From: CAIKLP01 sp039798705
GTDB taxonomy: Bacteria; Bacteroidota; Bacteroidia; Sphingobacteriales; Sphingobacteriaceae
Assembly: GCA_039798705.1 (NCBI GenBank)
Contig: JBDKFN010000087.1
Coordinates: 1 to 5,900 of the forward strand
DNA length: 5,900 nt
Reading direction: 5' to 3'
The notes beneath the pieces are model-generated. The model had not been told where the DNA came from and did not search any database. It was given only the letters and a program-made list of their open reading frames with translations. This document shows, piece after piece, positions 1 through 4,787 of this stretch (position 1 is the stretch's first letter; every line of letters starts with the position of its first letter). The position numbers and the translations under genes are program-made.

Positions 1-428
1 ATTGAATATTGAATGATTTTTAAAACGGTATTGTCGTTTTGCACAGGACTGTACCTGTATTCGGTAATATTTGGGACACTAGAATTTTTGTCAACAACAA
101 AAAGTACAATTTGGCCATCTTGACCCACATCTTTTGTCCAGTAATAATATTGTCCATTATCTTTTAATTCAATCTTGTAAATTTTATACTCAACTCCATA
201 ATCTGCACCGTAAAATTTTTTATCGTCTGAAATGTGTATGAACCCATTTTTTACGTACGCCTCATCGATGTAAAAATGAAAAAACAATTTTTTGGTATTG
301 ACTACATTTGTGGATGAACCGTTTGCTTTCAATACAGTGTTTATAGCGGAAGTAAAGAACAATGCCCTGCTTTGAGCATTTATGTTTATCGACAATGCGA
401 TCAAAATAATTGAAAAAATTGATTTCAT
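1..428 (-). CDS. Secreted hypothetical protein, N-terminal part (runs off left edge)
   Basis: An open frame starts with ATG at 428-426 and stays open for 142 codons to the left edge, so the C-terminus is outside the window. The first 19 residues look like a signal peptide: Met-Lys-Ser, then a hydrophobic stretch (IFSIILIALSI), ending in INAQ, the Ala-Gln ending common in Bacteroidota secreted proteins; cleavage after Ala18 is likely. The visible mature part is rich in Lys, Tyr, Asn and Asp (for example YKIYKIEL and QYYYWTKDVG near residues 78-100), which suggests a beta-rich exported protein. I do not recognise a family. The nearest upstream gene, the toxin gene, ends about 390 bases away, so it is probably transcribed separately, but I found no convincing promoter. 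The frame and signal peptide are clear; the function is unknown. Confidence 0.75.
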   Translation of the reverse strand, partial: MKSIFSIILIALSININAQSRALFFTSAINTVLKANGSSTNVVNTKKLFFHFYIDEAYVKNGFIHISDDKKFYGADYGVEYKIYKIELKDNGQYYYWTKDVGQDGQIVLFVVDKNSSVPNITEYRYSPVQNDNTVLKIIQYS

Positions 429-542
429 ATTTATTCTTTTATAGTCCTACTCATTTGGCTTTTCGAAATACGCCCCGTTTTTAGAGTGGGTTCTGGACTC
501 CACTTTTAAAGTTCAATAATACATTTTTTTGTCAAATTGGGT

Positions 543-568
543 GGTCAGCCCTTTGGCTTTCGCAGACC
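543..568. repeat. Bulged inverted repeat (hairpin)
   Basis: The left arm GGTCAGCC (543-550) pairs with GGCT (555-558) and GACC (565-568). The loop is CTTT, and a 6-base bulge, TTCGCA, interrupts the right arm. The stem is eight base pairs in total, six of them G-C. It has no T-run, so it is not an ordinary terminator. Its role is unknown; it may be part of the same mobile or repetitive element as the nearby direct repeat. Confidence 0.4.
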
Positions 569-680
569 GTATTGGTTTTTAAACTTGCCCATAACTACTG
601 TATAAGCGCTATAAACCTACCTCAAGCTGTCTTTATTGACTGCATTAGCGTAGTACCCTAAAACCTTACTAAAATACATT

Positions 681-712
681 TTTTTCATAAACAAGCAATA
701 CCTACCACGTGA
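681..712 (-). repeat. 32-bp direct repeat, copy 1 (downstream of toxin gene)
   Basis: This copy matches 1592-1623 at 28 of 32 positions. The first 18 bases are identical (TTTTTCATAAACAAGCAA), then four scattered transition differences precede an identical CACGTGA end. A looser similarity continues to an AATGCA word at 741-746 here and 1650-1655 in the other copy, at almost equal spacing. This copy also has a 10-bp inverted repeat, TTTTTCATAA (681-690) with TTATGAAAAA (727-736), which could make a stem across the element. Both copies have the same orientation, and each follows the 3' end of a minus-strand gene. Confidence 0.8.
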
Positions 713-767
713 GTTTTAATGGCTACTTATGAAAAATCAAAATGCACCGCCAATATCAAAAACTCAA

Positions 768-792
768 AGCCAATCATGTGAATTATGTGGCT
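768..792 (-). terminator. Weak candidate terminator of the toxin-antitoxin operon
   Basis: Read on the minus strand, AGCCA (792-788) pairs with TGGCT (772-768), with an additional CAT/ATG pairing inside. The hairpin is followed by TTGAGTTTTT. It starts about 25 bases after the toxin stop codon, which is the right place, but the stem is short and bulged and the T-tract is interrupted. Confidence 0.3.
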
Positions 793-817
793 AGAAGGCG
801 AAAATGTAAATGAGCTA

Positions 818-1123
818 TTAGAGGTTTGTTCGTTTTCTGCGGCCTCGTATATTTCTAGCTGCATGATGTGCTCGAATTATATAGATGGCATTTTTACCAA
901 TTTTATAGAACAGACGATAATTGCCTTCGATTAACTCTCGAATATCTTTTCTAATAAATTCTGGAACTTGTCTACCGGATTCAGGATAAGTCTCTAAAAT
1001 TTCCACACGACTCAACAACTGTTCAATTGTTTTCTGAGCGTAGTAAGGTGATTCCTTCGCAATAAAATCGTGGATATTGTCTAAATCAGACAATGCTAAT
1101 TTAGACCAAATTACTTGAGCCAT
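818..1123 (-). CDS. ParE/RelE-superfamily toxin
   Basis: This 101-residue protein is of the usual length for the ParE/RelE toxin fold. Members either cleave mRNA on the ribosome (RelE-like) or poison DNA gyrase (ParE-like); the sequence alone does not decide which. Visible marks are an N-terminal strand and helix (VIWSKLALSDLDNIHDFI), GRQVPE at 50-55, REL at 62-64, the core strand GNYRLFYKI at 67-75, and IIRAHHAAR at 82-90, all in the typical order. The C-terminal tail is very basic (RGRRKRTNL). The ATG at 1123-1121 overlaps the end of the upstream antitoxin frame by 13 bases, so the two are translationally coupled. It acts in the cytoplasm and should be neutralised by the antitoxin encoded just upstream. 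The family call is firm; the target is uncertain. Confidence 0.88.
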   Translation of the reverse strand: MAQVIWSKLALSDLDNIHDFIAKESPYYAQKTIEQLLSRVEILETYPESGRQVPEFIRKDIRELIEGNYRLFYKIGKNAIYIIRAHHAARNIRGRRKRTNL

Positions 1124-1293
1124 TTTTTCTTGAAATGTGCTACTACTTTATTGTGCGGAATAGTCTGACCATTTTCAATTTGAAGCAACCCTTTTTCAAT
1201 TTTCTCTTTCACAATTAACCTTTCAAAAAGATCATTCAAATTGACCTCTTTGGGAAATTCATTAATTGCATCAATTACGTTTTTCTTTTTCAT
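1111..1293 (-). CDS. Antitoxin of a ParE/RelE-type toxin-antitoxin pair
   Basis: This small 60-residue protein is encoded directly upstream of the toxin and overlaps it by 13 bases, the classic antitoxin-first layout of a type II module. After a basic start (MKKKN) it has an amphipathic helical part, IDAINEFPKEVNLNDLFERL (7-26), then a charged segment with VKEKIEKGL (28-36) and NGQTIPHNKV (41-50), and ends in FKKKWLK. This resembles the short Bacteroidota antitoxins with the pattern P-x-E-x-x-L-x-D-L, then E-K-x-E-x-G-L, and a G-x-T-x-P-H region before a basic end. The C-terminal half probably binds the toxin and the N-terminal part may bind the operon's own promoter; both are inferred from family behaviour. 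It lies between two copies of a direct repeat. Confidence 0.8.
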   Translation of the reverse strand: MKKKNVIDAINEFPKEVNLNDLFERLIVKEKIEKGLLQIENGQTIPHNKVVAHFKKKWLK

Positions 1294-1297
1294 TAAT

Positions 1298-1305
1298 CAA
1301 ATATA
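1298..1305 (-). promoter_or_regulatory. Candidate -7 promoter box of the toxin-antitoxin operon
   Basis: On the minus strand this reads TATATTTG, a perfect match to the Bacteroidota -7 consensus TAnnTTTG. At 19 bases upstream I see only a poor -33 match (TTTCT instead of TTTG). The box ends four bases before the antitoxin ATG, so transcription would start at or next to the start codon and give a leaderless or nearly leaderless message. Confidence 0.45.
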
Positions 1306-1321
1306 ATCATTTCCCGATTAT
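1303..1321. promoter_or_regulatory. Candidate autoregulatory operator of the toxin-antitoxin operon
   Basis: A perfect 6-bp inverted repeat, ATAATC (1303-1308) and GATTAT (1316-1321), is separated by seven bases. It overlaps the TATATTTG promoter box. Type II antitoxins commonly bind such palindromes over their own promoter. The arms are short and AT-rich, so chance is possible. Confidence 0.35.
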
Positions 1322-1456
1322 TTCAGAAATTCTAATTCCCCATAATAGTTTTCGAGCATTACGTTCTTAAAAGTTTTCCAGGCACAAAATATCAACCAAG
1401 TACCAATATTTACAAATTGCTCAAAATTTGCTATTTACAGGCTTATTCCAAACTTA

Positions 1457-1591
1457 CGTTAGCGCATCCAGCAAGTTCGAAAATTCAAATACATAGTTGT
1501 CTTTAAAGGTATTTACAAGGTACTAGTTTTCTCTCAACACTGTTGAGAGTTTTGAGTTGCTAACGATCGTCCGCTCGAAAAAACTTGCTGA
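1457..1591. repeat. Two crossing pairs of inverted repeats
   Basis: CGTTAGC (1457-1463) is complementary to GCTAACG (1559-1565), and CAGCAAGTT (1470-1478) is complementary to AACTTGCTG (1583-1591). The order of arms is A, B, A', B', so the two stems cannot nest. They could form alternative hairpins or a pseudoknot-like fold, or mark binding sites for a recombinase. The B' arm abuts copy 2 of the direct repeat. Confidence 0.5.
1531..1549. repeat. Perfect 19-base palindrome
   Basis: CTCTCAACA and TGTTGAGAG are exact complements around a single central C. On the plus strand it is followed by TTTT, but there is no plus-strand gene to terminate. On the minus strand it is followed by AAAA. A site for a dimeric DNA-binding protein or a cruciform is therefore more likely than a terminator. 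It lies inside the crossing inverted repeats. Confidence 0.6.
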
Positions 1592-1623
1592 TTTTTCATA
1601 AACAAGCAACACCCGTCACGTGA
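1592..1623 (-). repeat. 32-bp direct repeat, copy 2 (downstream of membrane-protein gene)
   Basis: Second copy of the element at 681-712, same orientation, 28 of 32 identical, with the same identical start (TTTTTCATAAACAAGCAA) and CACGTGA end. It lies 53 bases past the stop codon of the membrane-protein gene in the direction of transcription. The toxin-antitoxin operon is the only gene content between the two copies. Confidence 0.8.
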
Positions 1624-1676
1624 ATCTTTTGTTTGTTATTTCTTAAAATAATGCAAATTGCTAAAGCCAAAACACC

Positions 1677-2096
1677 CTACCCTTCCGGCACAAACCTCGT
1701 CGCTAACCAATAGCCTAACATTCCCATCGGGAAATAAGCCATAATTAAATCGAGTAAGTTAAACCACATTGGTGATGGAAGTGTGGCCACCATGTAAGCA
1801 CCGCCAGCTAAATAGAGCAATGAAATAACTCTAGTAATAATTTTTCTTCTACTAAATGCAATGAGTGCTGCTATAAAAGTAGCGACTAGCGTTCCGATTG
1901 CGTGCGCTAAAAACGGAGCGATGAAATGTTCGGGTTGCATCAAGGACATTCCGGCTTTTAATCCTTCTTCGGTTGTGATGTTTACTCCTTCTGGCAAAGG
2001 GAAAAATGTTGGTCCAAGATTAACGATAAACATGTTAACATAAGAGCCTATCAACACTCCTGCAATGACACCAACAATATTGCGAATAATTTTCAT
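1677..2096 (-). CDS. Small four-helix integral membrane protein, function unknown
   Basis: This 139-residue, very hydrophobic protein has four likely membrane segments near residues 6-28, 60-81, 88-106 and 114-133. A polar loop (about 34-58) lies between the first two. Motifs that stand out are PLPEGV (33-38), PEHFIAPFLAHAIGTL (55-70), and PSPMWFNLLDLIMAYFPMG (107-125). This pattern fits a conserved uncharacterised membrane family I associate with Bacteroidota; I know of no established function. The start ATG is 22 bases after the DUF2442 stop, so it may be co-transcribed with the pair upstream. A truncated copy of its 5' end lies at 2750-2851, upstream of the pair, and shares 19 of the first 21 residues. 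No good promoter is visible in the 22-base gap. Confidence 0.85.
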   Translation of the reverse strand: MKIIRNIVGVIAGVLIGSYVNMFIVNLGPTFFPLPEGVNITTEEGLKAGMSLMQPEHFIAPFLAHAIGTLVATFIAALIAFSRRKIITRVISLLYLAGGAYMVATLPSPMWFNLLDLIMAYFPMGMLGYWLATRFVPEG

Positions 2097-2118
2097 GTTG
2101 TTATTTACAAATTGTATA

Positions 2119-2397
2119 CTAAATGACTCCTTGATAAAGATCTGCTATTGGAAATATTAAATCATAATCATTCCAATTTAAATTACCATCCACAATTAAA
2201 AACTCCTTGAATTTAGATTCGTCTAAATATTTTTTGATTGATGGATGTGACGAATTTTCGAGAAATGATTTAAAGTCAACTAATTTACAAACACCATCAT
2301 TAAAAAACAATCTTATTGCGTAATCTCCGATATAAACAGCAGAATTGATTTCGATCGAATCAACTAGAACTTCATTGTAATCTTCAACTATTCTCAT
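2119..2397 (-). CDS. DUF2442 family protein
   Basis: This 92-residue soluble protein resembles the DUF2442 family. The typical features are a strand pair, AIRLFFNDGVCKLVDF (27-42), where the F-N-D-G turn is characteristic, then FLENSSHPSIKKYLD (45-59), FKEFLIVDGNLNW (63-75) and a closing DLIFPIADLY (79-88). The family has no settled biochemical function. Its ATG overlaps the TGA of the DUF4160 gene (four-base ATGA overlap at 2394-2397), so the two are translationally coupled. DUF4160/DUF2442 gene pairs recur in bacteria and behave like toxin-antitoxin modules in layout (two tiny overlapping genes in variable positions); that reading is inference, not proof. It could instead be a small regulatory pair. 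Confidence 0.8.
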   Translation of the reverse strand: MRIVEDYNEVLVDSIEINSAVYIGDYAIRLFFNDGVCKLVDFKSFLENSSHPSIKKYLDESKFKEFLIVDGNLNWNDYDLIFPIADLYQGVI

Positions 2398-2699
2398 TTG
2401 ATTTTTGTATTTATTTTTTCAAATTCAATATTCTTATGATAAACGAAATAATCTATCCATTTCTCTACTATTTTGTCTGCATATTTTTCAAGAAACTCCT
2501 CAAAATCTTTTAACTTACTTCCAGTTAATGGTCTGCATCCTTTTACAAGCTTAATTTTAATTTCAACAATTTCTCCGTCAACAATATAAAACTCGGCTTT
2601 ACTTTCTAATCCATTATATTTCCCATGCACATGAATTGGCTCATGTTCATTAGAATAAAAGAAGACTAATATTCCAAGATATTCAAATATTTTAGGCAT
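2394..2699 (-). CDS. DUF4160 family protein
   Basis: This 101-residue protein has the hallmark DUF4160 signature near its N-terminus, FFYSNEHEPIHVHG (13-26), following a conserved MPKIFEYLG start. The two His in HVHG and the preceding His suggest a metal-binding or catalytic patch, but no activity is established for the family that I can cite. The rest is highly charged, with a helical Lys/Glu segment (61-83). It is the first gene of a two-gene operon with DUF2442 and has its own strong promoter 17 bases upstream. The pair sits between a truncated and an intact copy of one membrane-protein gene, which suggests insertion. The family call is firm; the function is open. Confidence 0.85.
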   Translation of the reverse strand: MPKIFEYLGILVFFYSNEHEPIHVHGKYNGLESKAEFYIVDGEIVEIKIKLVKGCRPLTGSKLKDFEEFLEKYADKIVEKWIDYFVYHKNIEFEKINTKIK

Positions 2700-2715
2700 T
2701 CTTTAATGATTTAAT

Positions 2716-2746
2716 CAAAGTTACAAAATCGAATTGATTGGCCAAA
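2716..2746 (-). promoter_or_regulatory. Bacteroidota-type promoter of the DUF4160/DUF2442 operon
   Basis: On the minus strand TTTG (2746-2743) is followed, after exactly 19 bases, by TAACTTTG (2723-2716). This matches the Bacteroidota housekeeping promoter TTTG-N19-TAnnTTTG at every fixed position. Transcription would start near 2710, giving a leader of about ten bases before the ATG at 2699. The -33 element lies just past the stop codon of the truncated membrane gene, so the DUF4160/DUF2442 module carries its own promoter. Confidence 0.75.
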
Positions 2747-2749
2747 AGC

Positions 2750-2851
2750 TCACCTGGAAAAAATAGCCCCCAGCTCAACAACACACCTATTTACATAAGA
2801 ACCAATAAGTACTCCTGCAATTACGTCAATTATATTACGAATAATTTTCAT
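2750..2851 (-). pseudogene. Truncated 5' copy of the membrane-protein gene
   Basis: A 33-codon frame starts with ATG at 2851-2849, six bases after the glutathione peroxidase TAG, and ends with TGA at 2752-2750. Its product begins MKIIRNIIDVIAGVLIGSYV, identical at 19 of the first 21 residues to the intact protein at 1677-2096. After VN similarity fades (RCVVELGAIFSR against MFIVNLGPTFFP) and the remaining three quarters are missing. Over those 21 codons the DNA differs at 13 of 63 positions, ten of them third codon positions, so both copies were under protein-level selection before one was truncated. It is most likely a relic. A retained single-helix micro-protein is a less likely alternative. 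Confidence 0.75.
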
Positions 2852-2857
2852 GTTGAA

Positions 2858-3397
2858 CTATTTTAATAAATCATTTGGATGAACAGCCGAACTATAAAAT
2901 CCTTCTAACCTACCCTCTTCATCAATCACATATTTACAAAAATTCCAGTCGGGTAATTGAGTGTTCCAGCCGTTATGTGCGGGGTTCGATAACCATTCGT
3001 ATATCGGATGTATCGGACTTGATTTAATATTTACCTTGCTGTATAACGGGAACGTCATCCCGTAATTAATCGAGCAGAAATTTTGTATCGTGCTCTCATC
3101 TGCTTGCTCCTGTGCACCAAAGTCATTACAAGGAAAGCCAAGTATTACCACATTGCCATTCTGCTGCTCATACAATTTTTGCAACTCAGCATATTGCGGA
3201 GTATACCCACAGGCAGAAGCCACGTTGACAATGATAATTTTCTTGCCCTTATACTTTTCAAGCGAAGTAACATTGCCTGCAATATCTTTTACTGCAATAT
3301 CGAAAATACTCGTTGCAGGACTTACCTTATTGCTGATTTTTTGAGTTGTTGATTTCATTACTTTTTTAAGTATGGAATAAATTAGTTTTTTTATCAT
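2858..3397 (-). CDS. Glutathione peroxidase family protein (cysteine type, probably thioredoxin-dependent)
   Basis: It reduces hydrogen peroxide and organic hydroperoxides. The 179-residue protein shows the family motifs in order: IIIVNVASACGYTPQY with the peroxidatic Cys63 (Cys, not selenocysteine), GFPCNDFGAQEQ (88-98) with the tetrad Gln96, FCSINYGMTFPLYSKV (107-122), and PDWNFCKYVID (149-159) with tetrad Trp151 and Asn152. Cys108 in the FCxxNYG motif is at the place of the resolving Cys of yeast Gpx3 and similar two-Cys enzymes, which use thioredoxin rather than glutathione. The N-terminal 25 residues are basic and extra to the core; Met14 is an alternative start (ATG at 3358). I see no convincing signal peptide, so a cytoplasmic location is likely. 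The truncated membrane gene follows six bases downstream. A 6-bp inverted repeat lies upstream. Confidence 0.93.
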   Translation of the reverse strand: MIKKLIYSILKKVMKSTTQKISNKVSPATSIFDIAVKDIAGNVTSLEKYKGKKIIIVNVASACGYTPQYAELQKLYEQQNGNVVILGFPCNDFGAQEQADESTIQNFCSINYGMTFPLYSKVNIKSSPIHPIYEWLSNPAHNGWNTQLPDWNFCKYVIDEEGRLEGFYSSAVHPNDLLK

Positions 3398-3419
3398 GTT
3401 GAATTTATCAGTAAAACTA

Positions 3420-3442
3420 TAATGGATTTCTCAAAACCATTA
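3420..3442. promoter_or_regulatory. Inverted repeat upstream of the glutathione peroxidase gene
   Basis: TAATGG (3420-3425) and CCATTA (3437-3442) are exact complements with an 11-base spacer, about 25 bases upstream of the start codon. It could be an operator, for instance for oxidative-stress control, but no recognised regulator motif is evident and I found no good TAnnTTTG box at the right spacing. The closest is TAGTTTTA immediately downstream, which lacks a -33 partner. Confidence 0.25.
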
Positions 3443-3500
3443 CATTAGTAACACTCATCTGCAAATCTTGTTTTGATTTTAGCCACAGCTTTGCTATTCA

Positions 3501-3529
3501 ATAAAAAGGGGCAGATAATCCTCCGCCCC
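3501..3529 (-). terminator. Intrinsic terminator of the hutH-peptidase operon
   Basis: Read on the minus strand, GGGGCGGA (3529-3522) pairs with TCTGCCCC (3515-3508), giving eight base pairs including one G-T. The loop is six bases (GGATTA), and TTTTTATT follows directly. It begins 12 bases after the peptidase stop codon, as expected for a Rho-independent terminator. It separates the operon from the glutathione peroxidase gene downstream. Confidence 0.9.
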
Positions 3530-3541
3530 ACGTATCATTTA

Positions 3542-4786
3542 TTAAAATTTCTTTAAGATGTCTTGTACCATATCTTTATGAACCATGATGTCCATAATTT
3601 TCAACTTCACATAGTCTTCGTGCATGAAATAGTATCCGAAGTTTTTGCTTTCTTTTCCGCAATTTCTTGATCCTGCACCTGAGTCTTTAATCAAATACCA
3701 ATCTTTTCCATCTTTCTCCAAATAACCCACCATGTGCATTCCGTGATCATCTGTAGTGCTTCCATTCATAAAACGCATGATACGCGCGTGCTCATCAATA
3801 TATGCAGAAGGAATATCGTAAGTAGGCACCATTGCAACTTGGCTCCATGCATCAAATCCTGTTTCAGAAACATCACCACCAATTAACACCGTATATCCTT
3901 TACGCATGGTATTGCGCACAATCGTCATGTAATCTTCTAACGGCACGTTATAATACGAGCTATCGTGCCACCAGTTATCAGGAACTTCATATTCTACTTT
4001 CTTCCAATAAGGTTTATTACCCAATGATGTAATATCCACATAATCGTTCATGTTCAATTTGCAATAGTCATTTAGGTATTGCAAAGGCGTGTATTCTTTA
4101 CCATCCACTTTTACTTTTGTTGGAGGCACACCGATATAATGATTCATAATGCTCTTTATCGTTGCAATCACTTCGTCTTCATTCCAAGCATTCGCTGCCT
4201 TCACCCCTTGTAAATAAGCTCTCATCTCTTCTACCATCGGGGCATGGTTATGATAAGTTTGTCCTGGAAGCAATCCCGTATAGCTTTCTAAAGGCACAGC
4301 ACCGTAAGTTTTGTAAATTCTTGTTACCGCATTTCCTTCTGAACCTTCGTCGAAATTACTATTGCCACGCTCTGAAACAAATCGCTTTGCTTTCTCCACA
4401 TATTCCCAATAAGCGGTATAGATTTCTGAAATCTTCACTTGCTTTTTTGTTAAACGATATACTTCTGTTTCAAAATAAGAGGTGCTTGAAAACGACCAAC
4501 ATGTCCCTGTATTTCCCTGTGAGATTGGATTGTTTTTCCACCATGTTGTAAACTCATCTACTGATTTTGGATAGTATCCAATTTTAGTGACATCAATTTT
4601 ATAACTTGGTTTGCGTTGCGCTTCTTTCTTCGATGATTCGAATTGCTCAATGCCTTTCATGATGTCTTTATCATAAAAACCAGGTTTGTATTCACGCGCT
4701 TGTAATTGGTCGTGATGTACATTTTGTGCAACAGCTACATTCAATGTGAAGCAAGCAGCTGCTAATAGAATAATTTTGTTTTTCAT
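3542..4786 (-). CDS. Secreted C1 family (bleomycin hydrolase/PepC-like) cysteine peptidase
   Basis: A papain-clan peptidase of 414 residues that is probably exported. I start it at ATG 4786-4784, because this gives a clean signal peptide, MKNKIILLAAACFTLNVAVAQ, cut near Ala20, and starts one base after the hutH stop; an in-frame TTG at 4807 only adds seven polar residues. With this start the oxyanion Gln is Gln90 and the nucleophile Cys96, in SQGNTGTCWSFSS; the catalytic His is probably His348 in DDHGMHMVGY. Where C1 enzymes carry the catalytic Asn (KNSWG), this protein reads IKDSGAG, with Asp368. The order and length fit C1 subfamily B (PepC/bleomycin hydrolase), normally cytoplasmic aminopeptidases, whereas this one has a signal peptide. 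It is the last gene of the operon and is followed by a strong terminator. The substrate is unknown. Confidence 0.88.
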   Translation of the reverse strand: MKNKIILLAAACFTLNVAVAQNVHHDQLQAREYKPGFYDKDIMKGIEQFESSKKEAQRKPSYKIDVTKIGYYPKSVDEFTTWWKNNPISQGNTGTCWSFSSTSYFETEVYRLTKKQVKISEIYTAYWEYVEKAKRFVSERGNSNFDEGSEGNAVTRIYKTYGAVPLESYTGLLPGQTYHNHAPMVEEMRAYLQGVKAANAWNEDEVIATIKSIMNHYIGVPPTKVKVDGKEYTPLQYLNDYCKLNMNDYVDITSLGNKPYWKKVEYEVPDNWWHDSSYYNVPLEDYMTIVRNTMRKGYTVLIGGDVSETGFDAWSQVAMVPTYDIPSAYIDEHARIMRFMNGSTTDDHGMHMVGYLEKDGKDWYLIKDSGAGSRNCGKESKNFGYYFMHEDYVKLKIMDIMVHKDMVQDILKKF

Positions 4787-4787
4787 A

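Larger units (their letters stand above)
429..817. other. Repeat-bearing intergenic region between toxin gene and left-edge gene
   Basis: This stretch of about 390 bases has no gene that I can support. It holds a weak inverted repeat AGTGG/CCACT (485-504), which would lie in the leader of the left-edge gene, a bulged hairpin (543-568), one copy of the 32-bp direct repeat (681-712) with a 10-bp inverted repeat around it (681-690 and 727-736), and a weak terminator-like hairpin after the toxin gene (768-792). The density of small repeats suggests the scar or recombination end of a mobile module rather than decayed coding sequence. Confidence 0.6.
1322..1676. other. Repeat-rich intergenic region between membrane-protein gene and antitoxin gene
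   Basis: About 355 bases without a supportable gene lie here. From right to left it holds the second 32-bp direct repeat (1592-1623), two pairs of inverted words in crossing order (9-bp arms 1470-1478 and 1583-1591; 7-bp arms 1457-1463 and 1559-1565), and a 19-base perfect palindrome (1531-1549). The part from 1322 to 1450 is AT-rich, with nothing notable beyond the repeated word TTTACA. Confidence 0.6.

Noticed and set aside
430..540. A promoter for the left-edge secreted protein gene (TATTATTG near 520)
   Set aside because: The -7 match has one error, there is no TTTG at about 19 bases upstream, and the resulting leader would be about 100 bases; not enough to annotate.
429..817. An RNA gene (tRNA or small RNA) in the left spacer
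   Set aside because: No cloverleaf with proper arms, CCA-adjacent acceptor or conserved T-loop is visible; only short hairpins occur.
1531..1553. Palindrome plus TTTT as a plus-strand terminator
   Set aside because: No plus-strand gene ends upstream of it, and on the coding (minus) strand it is followed by A residues.
681..1623. Calling the repeats classical integron attC sites
   Set aside because: The expected core words GTTRRRY and RYYYAAC are not met; the nearest candidates (GTTAGCA and CGCTAAC on the minus strand) fail at two positions and one or more positions, and the arms cross instead of nesting. No integrase is in the window.
1861..2043. Plus-strand open frames opposite the membrane, peroxidase, peptidase and hutH genes (also 3083-3352, 3832-4032, 4162-4551, 5427-5609)
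   Set aside because: They lie entirely antisense to well-supported genes, have Cys/Ser/Leu-rich compositions typical of antisense frames, and resemble no family.
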